In this document: piece after piece, positions 45,376 through 56,336 of the stretch | Layout of the letters: each line of letters starts with the position of its first letter | Numbering within the stretch: position 1 is the first letter of the stretch | From: Gracilibacillus caseinilyticus | GTDB lineage: Bacteria; Bacillota; Bacilli; Bacillales; Amphibacillaceae | Assembly: GCF_022919115.1 (NCBI RefSeq) | Contig: NZ_CP095072.1 | Coordinates: 1,116,001 to 1,180,000, forward strand | Length of the DNA stretch: 64,000 nucleotides | Reading direction: 5' to 3' | Position numbers and translations under genes: made by a program | The notes under the pieces: model-generated | Database searches by the model: none | The model's input: only the letters and a program-made list of their open reading frames with translations | What the model was told of the DNA's origin: nothing

Positions 45376-45478
45376 CTTTTCAATTCGTATTGTTTTGTGC
45401 TATTCTAATAAGTTAGTGATACTAAAAAAATTATTGTTGGATTTATATAGAAAAATGGAGAAAATGGAGGTGAAAGCG

Positions 45479-46855
45479 ATGGAGCAAGACACGATAGCAG
45501 CGATTTCGACACCGATAGGAGAGGGAGCGATTGCGATCGTCAGACTGAGTGGGGATGAAGCCATTCGAATTAGTAATATGTTATTTGAAGGAAAAGATCT
45601 GACACAAGTTGCATCGCATACCATTCATTACGGAAAAATGATTGATCCCGCTACAAAGGAAATGATGGAAGAAGTCATGGTTACCGTGATGCATGGACCA
45701 AAAACATTTACAAAAGAAGACGTCGTTGAAATAAATTGTCACGGCGGGCTTGCGTCAGTTAATCGTTTATTGGAGCATGTGCTGTTGCAGGGAGCGCGCC
45801 TTGCGGAACCTGGTGAATTTACGAAACGTGCTTTTCTGAATGGACGTATCGATTTATCCCAAGCGGAAGCGGTAATGGATTTAATCCGTGCCAAAACAGA
45901 TAAAGCGATGAACATTGCCTTAAAACAGCTGGACGGTAAACTGTCGAAGTTTGTGCAGCAATTACGTCAGCAGTTAATCGAAACGGTAGCCCATGTAGAA
46001 GTGAACATCGATTATCCTGAATATGATGATGTAGAAGAAATGTCTCACCAGATGTTGCGTGAAAGAACGCAGGAAGTCTATCATGAAGTTGAACGGTTAG
46101 TAAAGATGGCGAAACAGGGTAAAATATTGCGAGAAGGAATTGCAACGGCAATTATTGGCCGACCTAACGTCGGCAAATCTTCCTTATTAAATGCTTTTGT
46201 CCAAGAAACGAAAGCCATTGTTACGGATATTCCCGGAACAACAAGAGATGTTATCGAAGAGTATGTAAATGTAAGAGGGATTCCGTTACGATTAGTGGAT
46301 ACCGCTGGAATTCGTGAAACAGAGGATATTGTCGAACGGATTGGTGTGGAGAGATCCCGTCAGGCATTAAAAGAGTCGGATTTAATCTTACTTGTATTGA
46401 ACTATGGAGAAGCTCTAACAGAGGAAGATCGTAATTTATTTAAAGCGGTCGAAGGTTTAGAATATATTGTCATCGTCAACAAGACAGATTTAGAACAAAA
46501 GCTTGATATAGATGAAGTAAAAACATTAACCGGTAGTCAAAAATTAATTACAACAGCTCTTATTGAGGATAAAGGAATGGATGCATTAGAAGAAGCAATT
46601 GCCGACACTTTCTTTGCCGGTGATTTAGATACAGGGGATCTATCATATGTATCCAATGTCCGTCACATCCAGCTGCTGCAGCAAACGTTACAAACATTAG
46701 AGGACGCAATGAACGCGATGGATGCAGAGATGCCAATTGATTTAGTACAGATTGATGTCACAAGAGCTTGGGAACTATTAGGAGAAATTGTGGGAGATAC
46801 AGTGCAGGATAGCTTAATTGATCAACTGTTTTCACAATTCTGTTTAGGAAAATAA
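45479..46855 (+). CDS. mnmE: tRNA modification GTPase MnmE (ThdF/TrmE)
   Basis: 458 residues. N-terminal folate-binding domain ([17 protein letters not shown]), helical domain, G domain with G1 [11 protein letters not shown] and DxxG DTAGI, and the C-terminal FCLGK with the conserved Cys. With MnmG it makes 5-carboxymethylaminomethyl-U34 in tRNAs. The ATG at 45479 follows GGAGGTG; an in-frame start 37 codons earlier is non-homologous. Confidence 0.97.
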   Translation: MEQDTIAAISTPIGEGAIAIVRLSGDEAIRISNMLFEGKDLTQVASHTIHYGKMIDPATKEMMEEVMVTVMHGPKTFTKEDVVEINCHGGLASVNRLLEHVLLQGARLAEPGEFTKRAFLNGRIDLSQAEAVMDLIRAKTDKAMNIALKQLDGKLSKFVQQLRQQLIETVAHVEVNIDYPEYDDVEEMSHQMLRERTQEVYHEVERLVKMAKQGKILREGIATAIIGRPNVGKSSLLNAFVQETKAIVTDIPGTTRDVIEEYVNVRGIPLRLVDTAGIRETEDIVERIGVERSRQALKESDLILLVLNYGEALTEEDRNLFKAVEGLEYIVIVNKTDLEQKLDIDEVKTLTGSQKLITTALIEDKGMDALEEAIADTFFAGDLDTGDLSYVSNVRHIQLLQQTLQTLEDAMNAMDAEMPIDLVQIDVTRAWELLGEIVGDTVQDSLIDQLFSQFCLGK

Positions 46856-46877
46856 CGAATAAAAAGGAGAATCAGCG

Positions 46878-48770
46878 ATGTCAACTTATGAAGCTGGTCA
46901 GTTTGATGTAATCGTGATCGGTGCGGGACATGCAGGGGTAGAAGCTGCCTATGCTGCCGCAAAACGTGGTGCGAAAACATTAATATTAACAATGAATTTA
47001 GATATGATTGCCTTTATGCCTTGTAATCCATCGATTGGCGGACCTGCAAAAGGAATTGTAGTAAGAGAAATCGATGCATTAGGCGGACTAATGGGGAAAG
47101 TCATCGATAAAACATATATTCAGATGAGAATGCTCAACACTGGTAAAGGGCCTGCTGTTCGTGCATTACGTGCACAAGCAGATAAACCATTATATATTCA
47201 GGAAATGAAGAAAAGATTGGAGCAAACACCTAATTTAACGATGCGCCAAGGCATGGTGGAAGAATTAGTCGTGGAAGATAATCAAGTAAAAGGTGTAGTC
47301 ACAGAGACAAAAGGTTTGTATCGTGCGAAAACAGTAATTATCACTACTGGTACATTTATGCGCGGTCGCGTTCTTATTGGAGATATTTCCTACGAAAGTG
47401 GACCAAACAATCAACGTGCAACAATCAAATTAGCAGAAAATCTAGAAGAACTCGGATTTGAACTGGTACGTTTCAAAACTGGTACACCAATGCGTGTGAA
47501 TAATAAGACGGTTAACTATGATAAAACCGAAATTCAGCCAGGTGATGACAATCCACAGCACTTTTCTTACGAGACGACGGAAGCGATTCTCGATCAAATT
47601 CCGTGTTGGCTAACTTATACGAATGAAAAAACGCATGAAATTATCAATGAGAATTTAGGCTTATCTGCTATGTATTCTGGCATGGTCAAAGGTACTGGAC
47701 CACGATATTGTCCTTCCGTTGAAGATAAAATTGTCCGATTCCATGATAAACCACGCCATCAAGTTTTCCTGGAGCCAGAAGGTCGCAATACGGAAGAGGT
47801 CTATGTACAAGGCTTATCTACTTCGTTACCGGAATTTGTGCAGCGTGAAATTCTACGCACAGTACCAGGTTTAGAGGAAGCAGAAATCATGCGAGCAGGT
47901 TATGCAATAGAATATGATTCTGTCGTGCCAACACAATTATGGCCGACACTGGAAGTGAAAAATATTGAAGGTCTGTTCACAGCTGGTCAAATTAATGGTA
48001 CATCTGGTTATGAAGAAGCGGCAGGTCAGGGAATGATGGCAGGTATTAATGCTGCAGCCAAAGCATTAGATAAAGAAACACTTATTTTAGATCGCTCACA
48101 AGCGTATATTGGCGTACTGATTGATGATTTAGTAACGAAAGGAACAAATGAACCTTATCGTTTACTTACGTCACGTGCAGAATACCGTTTACTGTTGCGT
48201 CATGATAATGCTGATATCCGATTAACAGAGATTGGTCATCAAATGGGCTTAATTTCTGATGAACGATTTGAGCGTTTTGAGGAAAAGAAACGATTAATTG
48301 AAGAAGAGAAAGAACGTTTAAGCAATGTTCGTCTAAAACCGACCGAAACATTACAGCAGCTGATGGAATCGATTGGTGGCACAAGATTGAAGGACGGTAT
48401 TCTAGCGTATGATTTATTAAAACGACCAGAAGTAACGTATGCTATTATTGATCAGGTGGCACCTGCTGAGAAAGAATTGGCAGCGGATGTCAAAGAACAG
48501 GTCGAAATTCAAATTAAATATCAAGGCTATATTACAAAGTCTAATCAGCAAGTCGATCGTATGAAGAAAATGGAGAACAAACTGATTCCAGACAATATTG
48601 ATTACGATGCGATCAGCGGACTTGCGACAGAAGCAAGAGAAAAATTGAAAACAGTACGTCCATTATCTGTTGCGCAGGCGTCCCGAATTTCCGGTGTTAA
48701 TCCAGCGGATGTATCGATTTTGTTAGTGTATATTGAGCAAGGCAATGTAGCGAAAGTATCGAATGAATAA
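46878..48770 (+). CDS. mnmG: tRNA uridine modification enzyme MnmG (GidA)
   Basis: 630 residues. FAD-binding [17 protein letters not shown] at the start, [13 protein letters not shown] signature with a conserved Cys, and [16 protein letters not shown]. Partner of MnmE in wobble-uridine modification; also needs NADH. AAAAAGGAG before the ATG, 22 bp after mnmE. Confidence 0.98.
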   Translation: MSTYEAGQFDVIVIGAGHAGVEAAYAAAKRGAKTLILTMNLDMIAFMPCNPSIGGPAKGIVVREIDALGGLMGKVIDKTYIQMRMLNTGKGPAVRALRAQADKPLYIQEMKKRLEQTPNLTMRQGMVEELVVEDNQVKGVVTETKGLYRAKTVIITTGTFMRGRVLIGDISYESGPNNQRATIKLAENLEELGFELVRFKTGTPMRVNNKTVNYDKTEIQPGDDNPQHFSYETTEAILDQIPCWLTYTNEKTHEIINENLGLSAMYSGMVKGTGPRYCPSVEDKIVRFHDKPRHQVFLEPEGRNTEEVYVQGLSTSLPEFVQREILRTVPGLEEAEIMRAGYAIEYDSVVPTQLWPTLEVKNIEGLFTAGQINGTSGYEEAAGQGMMAGINAAAKALDKETLILDRSQAYIGVLIDDLVTKGTNEPYRLLTSRAEYRLLLRHDNADIRLTEIGHQMGLISDERFERFEEKKRLIEEEKERLSNVRLKPTETLQQLMESIGGTRLKDGILAYDLLKRPEVTYAIIDQVAPAEKELAADVKEQVEIQIKYQGYITKSNQQVDRMKKMENKLIPDNIDYDAISGLATEAREKLKTVRPLSVAQASRISGVNPADVSILLVYIEQGNVAKVSNE

Positions 48771-48784
48771 ACGGAGGAGTAATA

Positions 48785-49498
48785 ATGAATCTTCAATCCT
48801 TTCAAGACCATCTTGAACAGCATGGTATTGAGATAACCGACAAGCAATTGCAGCAATTTGAATGCTATTTTGAACTTTTAGTCGAATGGAATGAAAAAAT
48901 GAACCTAACGGCTATCACAGATAAAGAAGAGGTGTATGCAAAACACTTCTATGATTCGATTACTGCTGCGTTTTATTTCGATTTTACCAATGAATTTCAT
49001 TTATGTGATGTGGGGGCGGGAGCAGGATTCCCAAGTCTCCCGCTCAAAATTCTATTTCCGCAAATAAACGTTACCATTGTTGATTCATTGAAAAAGCGGA
49101 TTACTTTTTTAAACCATCTTGCTTCAGAATTAGAATTAGAAGGCGTGAGTTTCTATCACGACAGAGCGGAATTATTTGGTAAAAAAGATAAATTTAGACA
49201 TATTTTTGATGTTGTCATGGCTCGTGCAGTAGCAAGAACATCCGTGTTAGCAGAACTATGTTTACCATTATTACGTACCAATGGAACATTTATAGCCTTG
49301 AAAGGATCACAGGTTGAAGAGGAGCTCACGGAAGCGGAAGATGCCATTGAGTTGCTAGGTGGTAAATTAAGAAGTATTGAACATTTCTCTTTACCAGAGA
49401 ATAATGGGGAGCGAAATATTGTAATTATTGATAAAAAGCGAAAAACGCCAAAAAAGTTTCCTCGGAAGCCAGGGGTACCGAATAAAAATCCTCTATAA
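48785..49498 (+). CDS. rsmG: 16S rRNA (guanine-527 N7)-methyltransferase RsmG (GidB)
   Basis: 237 residues. Rossmann methyltransferase with SAM site [17 protein letters not shown] and VMARAVA. It methylates G527 of 16S rRNA; loss gives low-level streptomycin resistance. ACGGAGGAG precedes the ATG, 14 bp after mnmG, so one operon. Confidence 0.97.
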   Translation: MNLQSFQDHLEQHGIEITDKQLQQFECYFELLVEWNEKMNLTAITDKEEVYAKHFYDSITAAFYFDFTNEFHLCDVGAGAGFPSLPLKILFPQINVTIVDSLKKRITFLNHLASELELEGVSFYHDRAELFGKKDKFRHIFDVVMARAVARTSVLAELCLPLLRTNGTFIALKGSQVEEELTEAEDAIELLGGKLRSIEHFSLPENNGERNIVIIDKKRKTPKKFPRKPGVPNKNPL

Positions 49499-49579
49499 AG
49501 AGAATTTTAAAAAATAAATAATATTTTTTATCGCTTTTTGCTATTTTATGATAGAATAGGATTAACAGATTACTAGTTA

Positions 49580-49595
49580 TGTTCCACGTGAAACA
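49580..49595. promoter_or_regulatory. parS site upstream of noc
   Basis: TGTTCCACGTGAAACA, an accepted Bacillus parS form, identical to the one in B. subtilis spo0J. Here it is intergenic, between rsmG and noc. Confidence 0.92.
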
Positions 49596-49620
49596 ATTGG
49601 GATATAAAACGGCTTCGATG

Positions 49621-49682
49621 ACTTGCTTAAATCCTAGTTTTAAGCAAGTTTTCCCATTTATACACTGTAAAAATGGGAAAAC
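49621..49682 (+). repeat. two consecutive leader hairpins before noc
   Basis: First: ACTTGCTTAAA (49621-49631) with TTTAAGCAAGT (49639-49649). Second: GTTTTCCCATTT (49648-49659) with AAATGGGAAAAC (49671-49682), extended by TACA/TGTA in the centre, about 16 bp of stem. No T-run follows the second; the first is followed by TTTTCCC and might terminate rsmG transcripts weakly. Confidence 0.6.
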
Positions 49683-49739
49683 TAGTTGCAATTATATATA
49701 AGTCCAATCTTGGTTAAGCAGAAAAAGGTGGTGTTGTTT

Positions 49740-50594
49740 ATGTTACACCCATTTGGTCGAATATTTGGATTAGGTGATAAAGAAGAGGAATTAGTAGAAA
49801 ATGAAGAAAGCCAACAGGATGAAGTTGTTTTTCTTAACATTGAAGCTATTGAAGCCAATCGTTATCAGCCGAGATCCATTTTTAATGAAGAGAAAATTAA
49901 AGAATTAGCGCAAACATTACATACTCATGGTATGATCCAGCCCATCGTCGTTCGTCCGATTGAGGATGAAGAAGATAGATATGAGATTATAGCAGGGGAG
50001 CGACGTTGGCGTGCAGCAAATAGCTTGAATTGGGAGAAAATCCCGGCTATTATTCGTGACATGACAGATAAGGAAACGGCTTCTGTTGCATTAATCGAAA
50101 ACTTGCAACGTGAGGAATTAACTGTAATCGAAGAAGCAACAGCTTATCAGAAGCTGATTGAAATGCATGAATTGACACAAGAAGCCTTGGCTCAACGGTT
50201 AGGCAAGAGTCAGTCAACGATTGCGAACAAGATGCGCTTATTGAAGTTACCTCAAGAAGTGCAACAAGCTATTTTACAAAAGGCGATTACAGAACGTCAT
50301 GCGCGAGCATTAATTGTGTTAAAATCAGAAGAGGCACAAGTGAAAGTATTAAAACAAATTCTTGAAAAAGAATTAAATGTAAAGCAAACAGAGGCTTATA
50401 TCGAGAGAATGATGACCGATAAGAAGAAACCCAAAAAGCCTCGTTTGAAAGGAATAAACAAGGATATGAGGATTGCGATGAACACGATCCGGCAATCGTT
50501 GGATATGGTATCGGATACTGGTATAAATCTTGAGACAGATGAACAGGATCATGATGACTATTATCAGATCACGATCAAAATTCCTAAGAAATAG
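49740..50594 (+). CDS. noc: nucleoid occlusion protein Noc
   Basis: 284 residues, ParB/Spo0J paralogue. N-terminal amphipathic membrane-targeting stretch ([12 protein letters not shown]), ParB N-domain with the CTP-binding GERRWRAAN motif, HTH ([22 protein letters not shown]) and a dimerisation tail. Noc blocks FtsZ assembly over the nucleoid. It is told from spo0J by the amphipathic N terminus and by its place next to rsmG. Start ATG 49740 with AAAGGTGG. Confidence 0.95.
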   Translation: MLHPFGRIFGLGDKEEELVENEESQQDEVVFLNIEAIEANRYQPRSIFNEEKIKELAQTLHTHGMIQPIVVRPIEDEEDRYEIIAGERRWRAANSLNWEKIPAIIRDMTDKETASVALIENLQREELTVIEEATAYQKLIEMHELTQEALAQRLGKSQSTIANKMRLLKLPQEVQQAILQKAITERHARALIVLKSEEAQVKVLKQILEKELNVKQTEAYIERMMTDKKKPKKPRLKGINKDMRIAMNTIRQSLDMVSDTGINLETDEQDHDDYYQITIKIPKK

Positions 50595-50607
50595 TAACTA
50601 TTCGTTT

Positions 50608-50645
50608 ACCCATCTTTAACACAAGGAAAGATGGGTAGTTTTTTG
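50608..50645 (+). terminator. noc terminator
   Basis: ACCCATCTTT-aacacaagg-AAAGATGGGT then AGTTTTTTG. The rest of the noc-soj gap holds only a soj promoter region. Confidence 0.9.
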
Positions 50646-50819
50646 CCAAATGAAGAATGTCGTATGAGTTTAAACAGAGTGTCTTAGTAAGCAGCTAGAT
50701 TTCGTCTATCAATCTATTAATAATATCGTCCTATTTATTAAGAAAATAGAAAAAAATTTATAGATTGTGCGCATTTAGTGATAGAATATAAGGAAAAGAA
50801 GCAAGAGGTAGGTGACATC

Positions 50820-51581
50820 ATGGGAAAAATAATAGCCGTAGCAAACCAGAAAGGTGGCGTCGGTAAAACAACTTCGTCTGTTAACTTAAGTGCTTGTTTA
50901 GCACATCTTAATAAAAAAATATTAATCGTTGACATAGACCCTCAAGGGAATTCTACGAGTGGGGTAGGGATCAATAAAGCTGATGTCAGTCACTGTATAT
51001 ACGATGTTTTGGTTGATGATGTTGAGGCAGAAAACGTGTGTGTGCAAACAGATATCGACAACCTTGATATTATTCCAGCTACTATTCAATTGGCAGGGGC
51101 AGAAATTGAGTTAGTTTCTACTATTTCACGTGAAGTAAGATTAAAGAAAGCGTTAGATAGTATTCGTGATCATTATGATTACATTATTATTGATTGTCCA
51201 CCTTCATTAGGACTGTTAACAATCAATGCGCTAACCGCTTCGGATACAGTGATTATCCCAGTGCAGTGTGAGTACTATGCCTTAGAAGGATTAAGTCAAT
51301 TATTGAACACGATTCGCCTGGTTCAGAAGCATTTGAATAAAGAATTGATGATAGAAGGCGTACTTCTAACTATGCTAGATGCCAGAACTAATCTAGGCTT
51401 ACAGGTAATCGACGAAGTGAAAAAATATTTTCAAGATAAAGTGTACAACACAGTTATTCCACGTAATATCCGTTTAGGTGAAGCGCCAAGTCATGGACAA
51501 CCCATTATCACATATGATTCCAAATCGAGAGGTGCAGAGGTGTACTTAGATTTAGCGAAGGAAGTGATTGCAGATGGCTAG
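50820..51581 (+). CDS. soj: chromosome partitioning ATPase Soj (ParA)
   Basis: 253 residues. Deviant Walker A KGGVGKTTSS, Walker B IIIDCPPSLG and the ParA ASDTVIIPVQCEYYALEGL block. With Spo0J it segregates origins and regulates DnaA. The ATG at 50820 follows AGGTAGGTGAC. Its stop overlaps the spo0J start. A degenerate parS-like palindrome (51122-51137) lies within it. Confidence 0.97.
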   Translation: MGKIIAVANQKGGVGKTTSSVNLSACLAHLNKKILIVDIDPQGNSTSGVGINKADVSHCIYDVLVDDVEAENVCVQTDIDNLDIIPATIQLAGAEIELVSTISREVRLKKALDSIRDHYDYIIIDCPPSLGLLTINALTASDTVIIPVQCEYYALEGLSQLLNTIRLVQKHLNKELMIEGVLLTMLDARTNLGLQVIDEVKKYFQDKVYNTVIPRNIRLGEAPSHGQPIITYDSKSRGAEVYLDLAKEVIADG

Positions 51582-52407
51582 AGGGTTAGGTAAAGGTTTG
51601 GATGCATTCTTTCCGGAAATCGAAGAACAAGATTCGGATAAAATCGAGCATGTAGAGTTAAATAAATGCCGACCTAATCCGTATCAACCACGTAAAGTAT
51701 TTGAAGCTGATGCGATTGAGGAATTAAAAGAATCTGTTTTACAGCATGGTATTCTACAGCCATTAATCGTTCGAAAAAGTATTAGAGGCTATGAGATTGT
51801 CGTAGGAGAAAGACGGTATCGTGCTGCAAAAGAGGCTAATCTTGATACCATTCCTGTCATCATTAGAGAATTAACAGACGAACAAATGATGGAATTAGCC
51901 TTATTGGAAAATATCCAGCGTGAGGATTTAACACCAATTGAAGAAGCAACCGCTTATGATCGTCTCATTAATGAATTAGGAACCACACAGGATCAATTGG
52001 CAAAACGTTTAGGCAAAAGCAGGTCACATATTGCAAACTTAGTGCGATTATTAAGTTTACCAGACGATGTCATCGTGCAGATTAATCATGGTGCTATCTC
52101 AATGGGACATGGAAGAGCGTTATTAGGATTAAAGGATAAAAACAAAATAAAACCAGTAGTGAACCGCATCACATCAGAAAAACTAAACGTACGCCAAGTC
52201 GAACGACTAATCAATGAACTCAATAATCAGCAACCGCTGAAAAAGAAAAAAGCGAGAAAAGATATCTTTATTACAGAAAAAGAGAACCATTTAAAAGAGT
52301 ATTTTGGTACCAATGTTTCGATTAATAAAGGAAAACGTAAAGGAAAGATCGAAATTGAATTTTTCTCTGATGATGACTTGAATCGCATCTTAGAGATGAT
52401 GGAATAA
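51574..52407 (+). CDS. spo0J: chromosome partitioning protein Spo0J (ParB)
   Basis: 277 residues. N-terminal ARGLGKGLDAFFPE (Soj-stimulating), CTPase box GERRYRAAKEA, HTH (LAKRLGKSRSHIANLVRLLSLP), C-terminal dimer domain. It binds parS (sites in this window), spreads as a CTP clamp and loads SMC. The start overlaps the soj stop (ATGGCTAG), so translation is coupled. Confidence 0.97.
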   Translation: MARGLGKGLDAFFPEIEEQDSDKIEHVELNKCRPNPYQPRKVFEADAIEELKESVLQHGILQPLIVRKSIRGYEIVVGERRYRAAKEANLDTIPVIIRELTDEQMMELALLENIQREDLTPIEEATAYDRLINELGTTQDQLAKRLGKSRSHIANLVRLLSLPDDVIVQINHGAISMGHGRALLGLKDKNKIKPVVNRITSEKLNVRQVERLINELNNQQPLKKKKARKDIFITEKENHLKEYFGTNVSINKGKRKGKIEIEFFSDDDLNRILEMME

Positions 52408-52413
52408 GAAAGT

Positions 52414-52447
52414 CTGATTGTTTGCCTGGCAAATAATCAGGCTTTTT
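52414..52447 (+). terminator. spo0J terminator
   Basis: CTGATTGTTTGCC-t-GGCAAATAATCAG then GCTTTTT. Confidence 0.9.
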
Positions 52448-52497
52448 CACGGTATTAAAAGTATAAGGATTAGAGTAAGAAAGTAGTGAATTGCACT

Positions 52498-52656
52498 TAT
52501 AATATGGATTATGTATGTGAATTGTATTACAATTTGGCTATTTTGACATGATGCCATGCCCCACAGGACGCGGTATGGTTGGCCGGAGCGGTACCCTTGC
52601 ACATAAACCATTTCAAAATGGTGATAAATTGTCTAGTTTACATAATCCATATTATA
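52498..52656 (-). mobile_element. short copy of the dispersed foldback element (159 bp)
   Basis: TATAATATGGATTATGTA left and TTTACATAATCCATATTATA right, a-end on the left (TTGTATTACAATTTGGCTAT), b-end on the right (GGTTGGCCGGAGCGGTACCC). Middle deleted. Between spo0J and the DUF554 gene; the remaining 52657-52830 shows no gene. Confidence 0.82.
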
Positions 52657-52843
52657 GGTAGCTCTATAATTAGATAGAATAATTTGGATTAAGTCAAGTT
52701 TAACTCAGCATGGAATTTACCCAATGAGTCGTTACACGTAAAAAAATTTGAAGGAACACAGTATAAGAGAACGAAGGCTTTTGTCAGTATTTGGCGATAA
52801 GTTATTTTTCCTTATGTGAAAAGCAGATGAGGTGGACATAAAG

Positions 52844-53548
52844 ATGGCATTATTAGGAACGATCGTAAATGGTATATGCATTATTGCAGGAACATTAATT
52901 GGCCTTGTCTTTACAAATATTCCTGATCGGTTAAAGACAACGGCGATGCAAGGAATTGGCTTGGTTGTAACTATAATTGGAATACAAATGGCAGTACAAG
53001 GCGAAAACATTATCCTGATTTTGATAAGTGTGTTAATCGGAGCTATGATTGGTGCTGGTATTCACTTAGAACGGAAATTGAACATTGCAGGTGAACAACT
53101 GGAAGGACTGGTAAGTAAAAATGGCAACTCAGAACTTACCGAAGGATTTATTACGGCAACACTCATATTTGTTGTAGGAGCTATGTCTATTGTAGGAGCG
53201 CTAGATGGCGGACTTCGCGGTGATCATGAAGTATTATACACTAAAGCATTTTTAGATGGTTTTATGGCAATGGTCCTAACATCAACATTAGGTTACGGTG
53301 TGATTTTCTCTGTTATTCCCGTTGTCTTGTATCAAGGATCGATAGCACTTTTGGCAGTACAAATTAATCAATGGGTACCACAAACAGTATTGGATGGTTT
53401 TATTAATGAAATAACAGCCATTGGTGGTTTATTTATCCTGGCGATAGGCTTAAATATCCTTAATATTACCAAGATAAAAATAGGTGATTTTTTGCCAGGT
53501 ATTTTCGTCTTTATTATCTTTTATTTTAGCTATTCCTTTCTATTTTAG
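52844..53548 (+). CDS. DUF554 integral membrane protein
   Basis: 234 residues with about six or seven hydrophobic segments. Begins ALLGTIVNGICIIAGTLIGL and contains ATLIFVVGAMSIVGALDGGL, both typical of DUF554. Transport or another function is unproven in the family. The ATG at 52844 has AGGTGG eight bases upstream. Confidence 0.85.
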   Translation: MALLGTIVNGICIIAGTLIGLVFTNIPDRLKTTAMQGIGLVVTIIGIQMAVQGENIILILISVLIGAMIGAGIHLERKLNIAGEQLEGLVSKNGNSELTEGFITATLIFVVGAMSIVGALDGGLRGDHEVLYTKAFLDGFMAMVLTSTLGYGVIFSVIPVVLYQGSIALLAVQINQWVPQTVLDGFINEITAIGGLFILAIGLNILNITKIKIGDFLPGIFVFIIFYFSYSFLF

Positions 53549-53628
53549 TAGAAGGGAATTTTTTTTCATACCTTTGTCCATCTTTGCATATTTTTAATAT
53601 ATCTAAAGCTTTTGTTGGAGGCAGAGAT

Positions 53629-54639
53629 ATGTGGAAATCAGGTATGAGATGGATGTTTTTAATAGTAGGTACGATGGTCGGTGCAGGATATGCATCGGGC
53701 AGAGAGTTATGGCAATTTTTTGGTCATGAAAGTGGACTAGCCATCATCTTATTTACGATTCTATTTATCTGTGCTATTGCCATTATGATGAAGGTCAGTT
53801 TTCAATATCAAACATCCAATTATTTTACATTACTGGAACTGATCCTTGGAAAGAAAATTGCCCGTTTTTATGATATATTAATTTTCTTTTATTTAATGTC
53901 AACAACCGTGATCATGATCGCGGGAAGTGGGGCGACGTTTGAAGCTTTTCATTTATCTAAATGGGTTGGGATTGGAGTTATTGTTATCTGCATTATTTTG
54001 ATTTTTTTACGGGGGATTCAAGGTGTTTTGACATTTAATGTAATCATTTTGCCCCTGTTAATAATCGGTCTCTTGTCTATTCTCATTGTGTATACGATAG
54101 ATGAGCAATTAACTTATATTTTGTCATTGGACCATCAGGCAAACTGGACGGCTGCTTTTACTTTTACGGCACTAAATATTTTGTCCATATTAGCCGTTTT
54201 GGGAGCGATAGGGGATAAGATAAAAACAAATGGAGAAATCATTATTGCCAGTGTGGGTAGCGGCTTAATATTAGGTGTGATTTCTTTCATTTATAATAAC
54301 AGTTTAATTCAAATATCTGAGGTTATTATTTTATATGAAATCCCACTGTTTGCCATATTAAAGAATTATCCAAGTTATACGTACATTATTATGTCCATCT
54401 TGCTTTGGTTTGCCATTTTTACAACTGCTATTTCGGGAGTGATGGGGCTGGTAACAAGAGTCCAGGAATTCTTTCAGCACCACATGTGGAAAATTGCACT
54501 TGGTTTACTGCTCATTTTAACACCTTTGACAAATATAGGTTTTTCAACGTTAATAGCTTTGTTGTATCCAATCTATGGAATTGTAAATTTGTATTTACTC
54601 TGTGCTATCTTACTATTTCCTTTTTATAAGAAAATCTAA
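53629..54639 (+). CDS. YkvI-like membrane transporter
   Basis: 336 residues and about ten membrane segments. The opening GTMVGAGYASGRELWQFFG and the overall pattern match YkvI-type proteins of the amino-acid/polyamine (LeuT-fold) superfamily. The substrate is unknown. GGAGGCAGAG before ATG 53629. Located between DUF554 and DUF951 genes near ychF. Confidence 0.8.
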   Translation: MWKSGMRWMFLIVGTMVGAGYASGRELWQFFGHESGLAIILFTILFICAIAIMMKVSFQYQTSNYFTLLELILGKKIARFYDILIFFYLMSTTVIMIAGSGATFEAFHLSKWVGIGVIVICIILIFLRGIQGVLTFNVIILPLLIIGLLSILIVYTIDEQLTYILSLDHQANWTAAFTFTALNILSILAVLGAIGDKIKTNGEIIIASVGSGLILGVISFIYNNSLIQISEVIILYEIPLFAILKNYPSYTYIIMSILLWFAIFTTAISGVMGLVTRVQEFFQHHMWKIALGLLLILTPLTNIGFSTLIALLYPIYGIVNLYLLCAILLFPFYKKI

Positions 54640-54677
54640 TATAATGGAGAGAGAATGTGTAAGATAGAGGTGATAAC

Positions 54678-54872
54678 ATGGAGCGTAAAGACTTTCAATT
54701 AAATGATGTTGTCGAAATGAAAAAGGCCCATCCATGCGGGGAGAATCGTTGGCAGATAATTCGTATGGGGATGGACATTCGTATTAAGTGCCAAGGTTGT
54801 GGCCATAGTGTCATGTTACCACGTAAACGTTTTGAGCAAAAGATGAAAAAGGTATTGGAGCGTCAAGATTAA
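54678..54872 (+). CDS. DUF951 family small protein (YyzM-like)
   Basis: 64 residues: KKAHPCGENRWQIIRMGMDIRI followed by CQGCGHSVMLPRKRFE. A compact beta-barrel, probably nucleic-acid binding (DUF951), with three Cys. The neighbour ychF is conserved in Bacillaceae. AGAGGTGATAAC precedes the ATG. No defined function. Confidence 0.88.
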   Translation: MERKDFQLNDVVEMKKAHPCGENRWQIIRMGMDIRIKCQGCGHSVMLPRKRFEQKMKKVLERQD

Positions 54873-54885
54873 TTCCTTCAAAAAA

Positions 54886-54901
54886 TGTTTCACGTGAAAC
54901 A
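54886..54901. promoter_or_regulatory. parS site (exact consensus)
   Basis: TGTTTCACGTGAAACA, a perfect 16-bp palindrome, 13 bp after the DUF951 gene. Confidence 0.95.
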
Positions 54902-54963
54902 AATTGCTTTTTTCACTATTGTGCACCATAAGAAAATCAATTTCTTTGTATAGAAAAAGCACC

Positions 54964-54999
54964 AAATCAAGGGTCCCAATCCCTTGATTTTTGTTTTTT
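54964..54999 (+). terminator. terminator before ychF
   Basis: AAATCAAGGG-tcccaa-TCCCTTGATTT then TTGTTTTTT; separates the DUF951 gene from ychF. Confidence 0.85.
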
Positions 55000-55087
55000 A
55001 ATAACTTGTCTTTTAAGAGAAGTATCACTATAATTGTTATGACAGATACGTTCATATGGACGGAATCCTTAAGGAGTGAAAGTTTAC

Positions 55088-56188
55088 ATGGCATTAACAG
55101 CTGGAATCGTTGGATTACCTAACGTGGGTAAGTCAACTTTATTTAACGCGATTACACAAGCAGGTGCAGAATCTGCAAACTATCCCTTTTGTACAATTGA
55201 CCCCAATGTAGGGATTGTAGAAGTACCTGATACACGATTACAGAAGCTAACAGAATTAGTCAATCCGAAGAAAACAATCCCAACAGCGTTTGAGTTTACG
55301 GATATTGCGGGGATTGTAAAAGGTGCAAGTAAAGGGGAAGGATTAGGTAACCAATTCCTTTCACATATTCGTCAGGTAGACGCTATTTGCCACGTCGTTC
55401 GTTGTTTCCAAGACGAGAATATTACACATGTTTCTGGAAAAGTCGACCCAATTTCCGACATTGAAACGATTAATCTGGAGTTAATCCTCGCAGATTTAGA
55501 GAGCGTTTCGAAGCGAATTCAACGTGTCGAAAAAATGGCAAAACAGAAAGATAAAGAAGCGATGGCAGAATTTGAAGTCCTTGCGAAGTTGCGCGATGCT
55601 TTTGAAGAAGAAATACCAGCACGAGCTGTATCATTTACAGATGAACAGCAAAAGATCGTGAAAGGCTTACATCTATTAACGAGTAAATCCGTATTATATG
55701 TTGCCAATGTTGGTGAAGATGAATTGTTAGAAGCGGATAAAAACGAATATGTACAGCTGGTGAAAGACTTTGCTGAGAAAGATGAAGCGGAAGTTATTGT
55801 AGTAAGTGCGAAGGTAGAATCTGAAATTGCAGAATTAGACGGTGAAGAGAAAGAAATGTTCCTAGAAGAATTAGGTATTGCTGAATCAGGTCTGGATCAG
55901 TTGATTAAGGCAACGTATCAATTACTTGGATTAGCAACTTACTTCACTGCAGGTGTACAAGAAGTGCGTGCATGGACATTCCGTAAAGGGATTAAAGCAC
56001 CTCAGGCAGCAGGTATTATCCATAGTGATTTTGAAAAAGGTTTTATTCGTGCTGAAACCGTGTCATATGATGATTTAGTGGAAGCTGGATCCGAACAGGC
56101 AGCGAAGGAAAAAGGGAAAGTGCGTTTAGAAGGTAAAGAATATATAGTGAAAGATGGAGATGTCATGCATTTCCGATTTAATGTATAA
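55088..56188 (+). CDS. ychF: redox-regulated ATPase YchF
   Basis: 366 residues. Obg-family P-loop protein with [32 protein letters not shown] and the YchF coiled-coil and TGS domains (ending [13 protein letters not shown]). It hydrolyses ATP rather than GTP and binds ribosomes; called yyaF in B. subtilis. The start at 55088 matches the family; a GTG four codons earlier is possible. Confidence 0.97.
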   Translation: MALTAGIVGLPNVGKSTLFNAITQAGAESANYPFCTIDPNVGIVEVPDTRLQKLTELVNPKKTIPTAFEFTDIAGIVKGASKGEGLGNQFLSHIRQVDAICHVVRCFQDENITHVSGKVDPISDIETINLELILADLESVSKRIQRVEKMAKQKDKEAMAEFEVLAKLRDAFEEEIPARAVSFTDEQQKIVKGLHLLTSKSVLYVANVGEDELLEADKNEYVQLVKDFAEKDEAEVIVVSAKVESEIAELDGEEKEMFLEELGIAESGLDQLIKATYQLLGLATYFTAGVQEVRAWTFRKGIKAPQAAGIIHSDFEKGFIRAETVSYDDLVEAGSEQAAKEKGKVRLEGKEYIVKDGDVMHFRFNV

Positions 56189-56225
56189 CGTTTAGCGGGA
56201 TCACTTGTCTTGATGGAAATAATGT

Positions 56226-56254
56226 TTGCATTTGCATAACATTATTGGTATAAT
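56226..56254 (+). promoter_or_regulatory. rpsF-ssb-rpsR promoter
   Basis: TTGCAT (56226-56231), 17 bases, TATAAT (56249-56254). Confidence 0.75.
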
Positions 56255-56260
56255 ATTTTA

Positions 56261-56325
56261 TTGTGAGTAATGAGACAATTACTCCTTGCTCTATTGAAAT
56301 AATAGGGCCGCCAAGACCAAAAGGA
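56261..56325 (+). promoter_or_regulatory. candidate S6:S18-binding leader element
   Basis: The rpsF 5' UTR has stem GAGTAAT/ATTACTC, then CTATT-gaaat-AATAG and GGGCCGCCAAGACC just before the ribosome site. A leader motif bound by the S6:S18 heterodimer autoregulates this operon in many bacteria; the CCGCC-AGACC piece and position fit, but I could not check the full consensus. Confidence 0.4.
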
Positions 56326-56336
56326 GGTGTAAACGG

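Noticed and set aside
51122..51137. Another parS in soj (TATTTCACGTGAAGTA)
   Set aside because: Three mismatches to the consensus, two in one arm, and within coding sequence; probably chance, though the central palindrome is intact.
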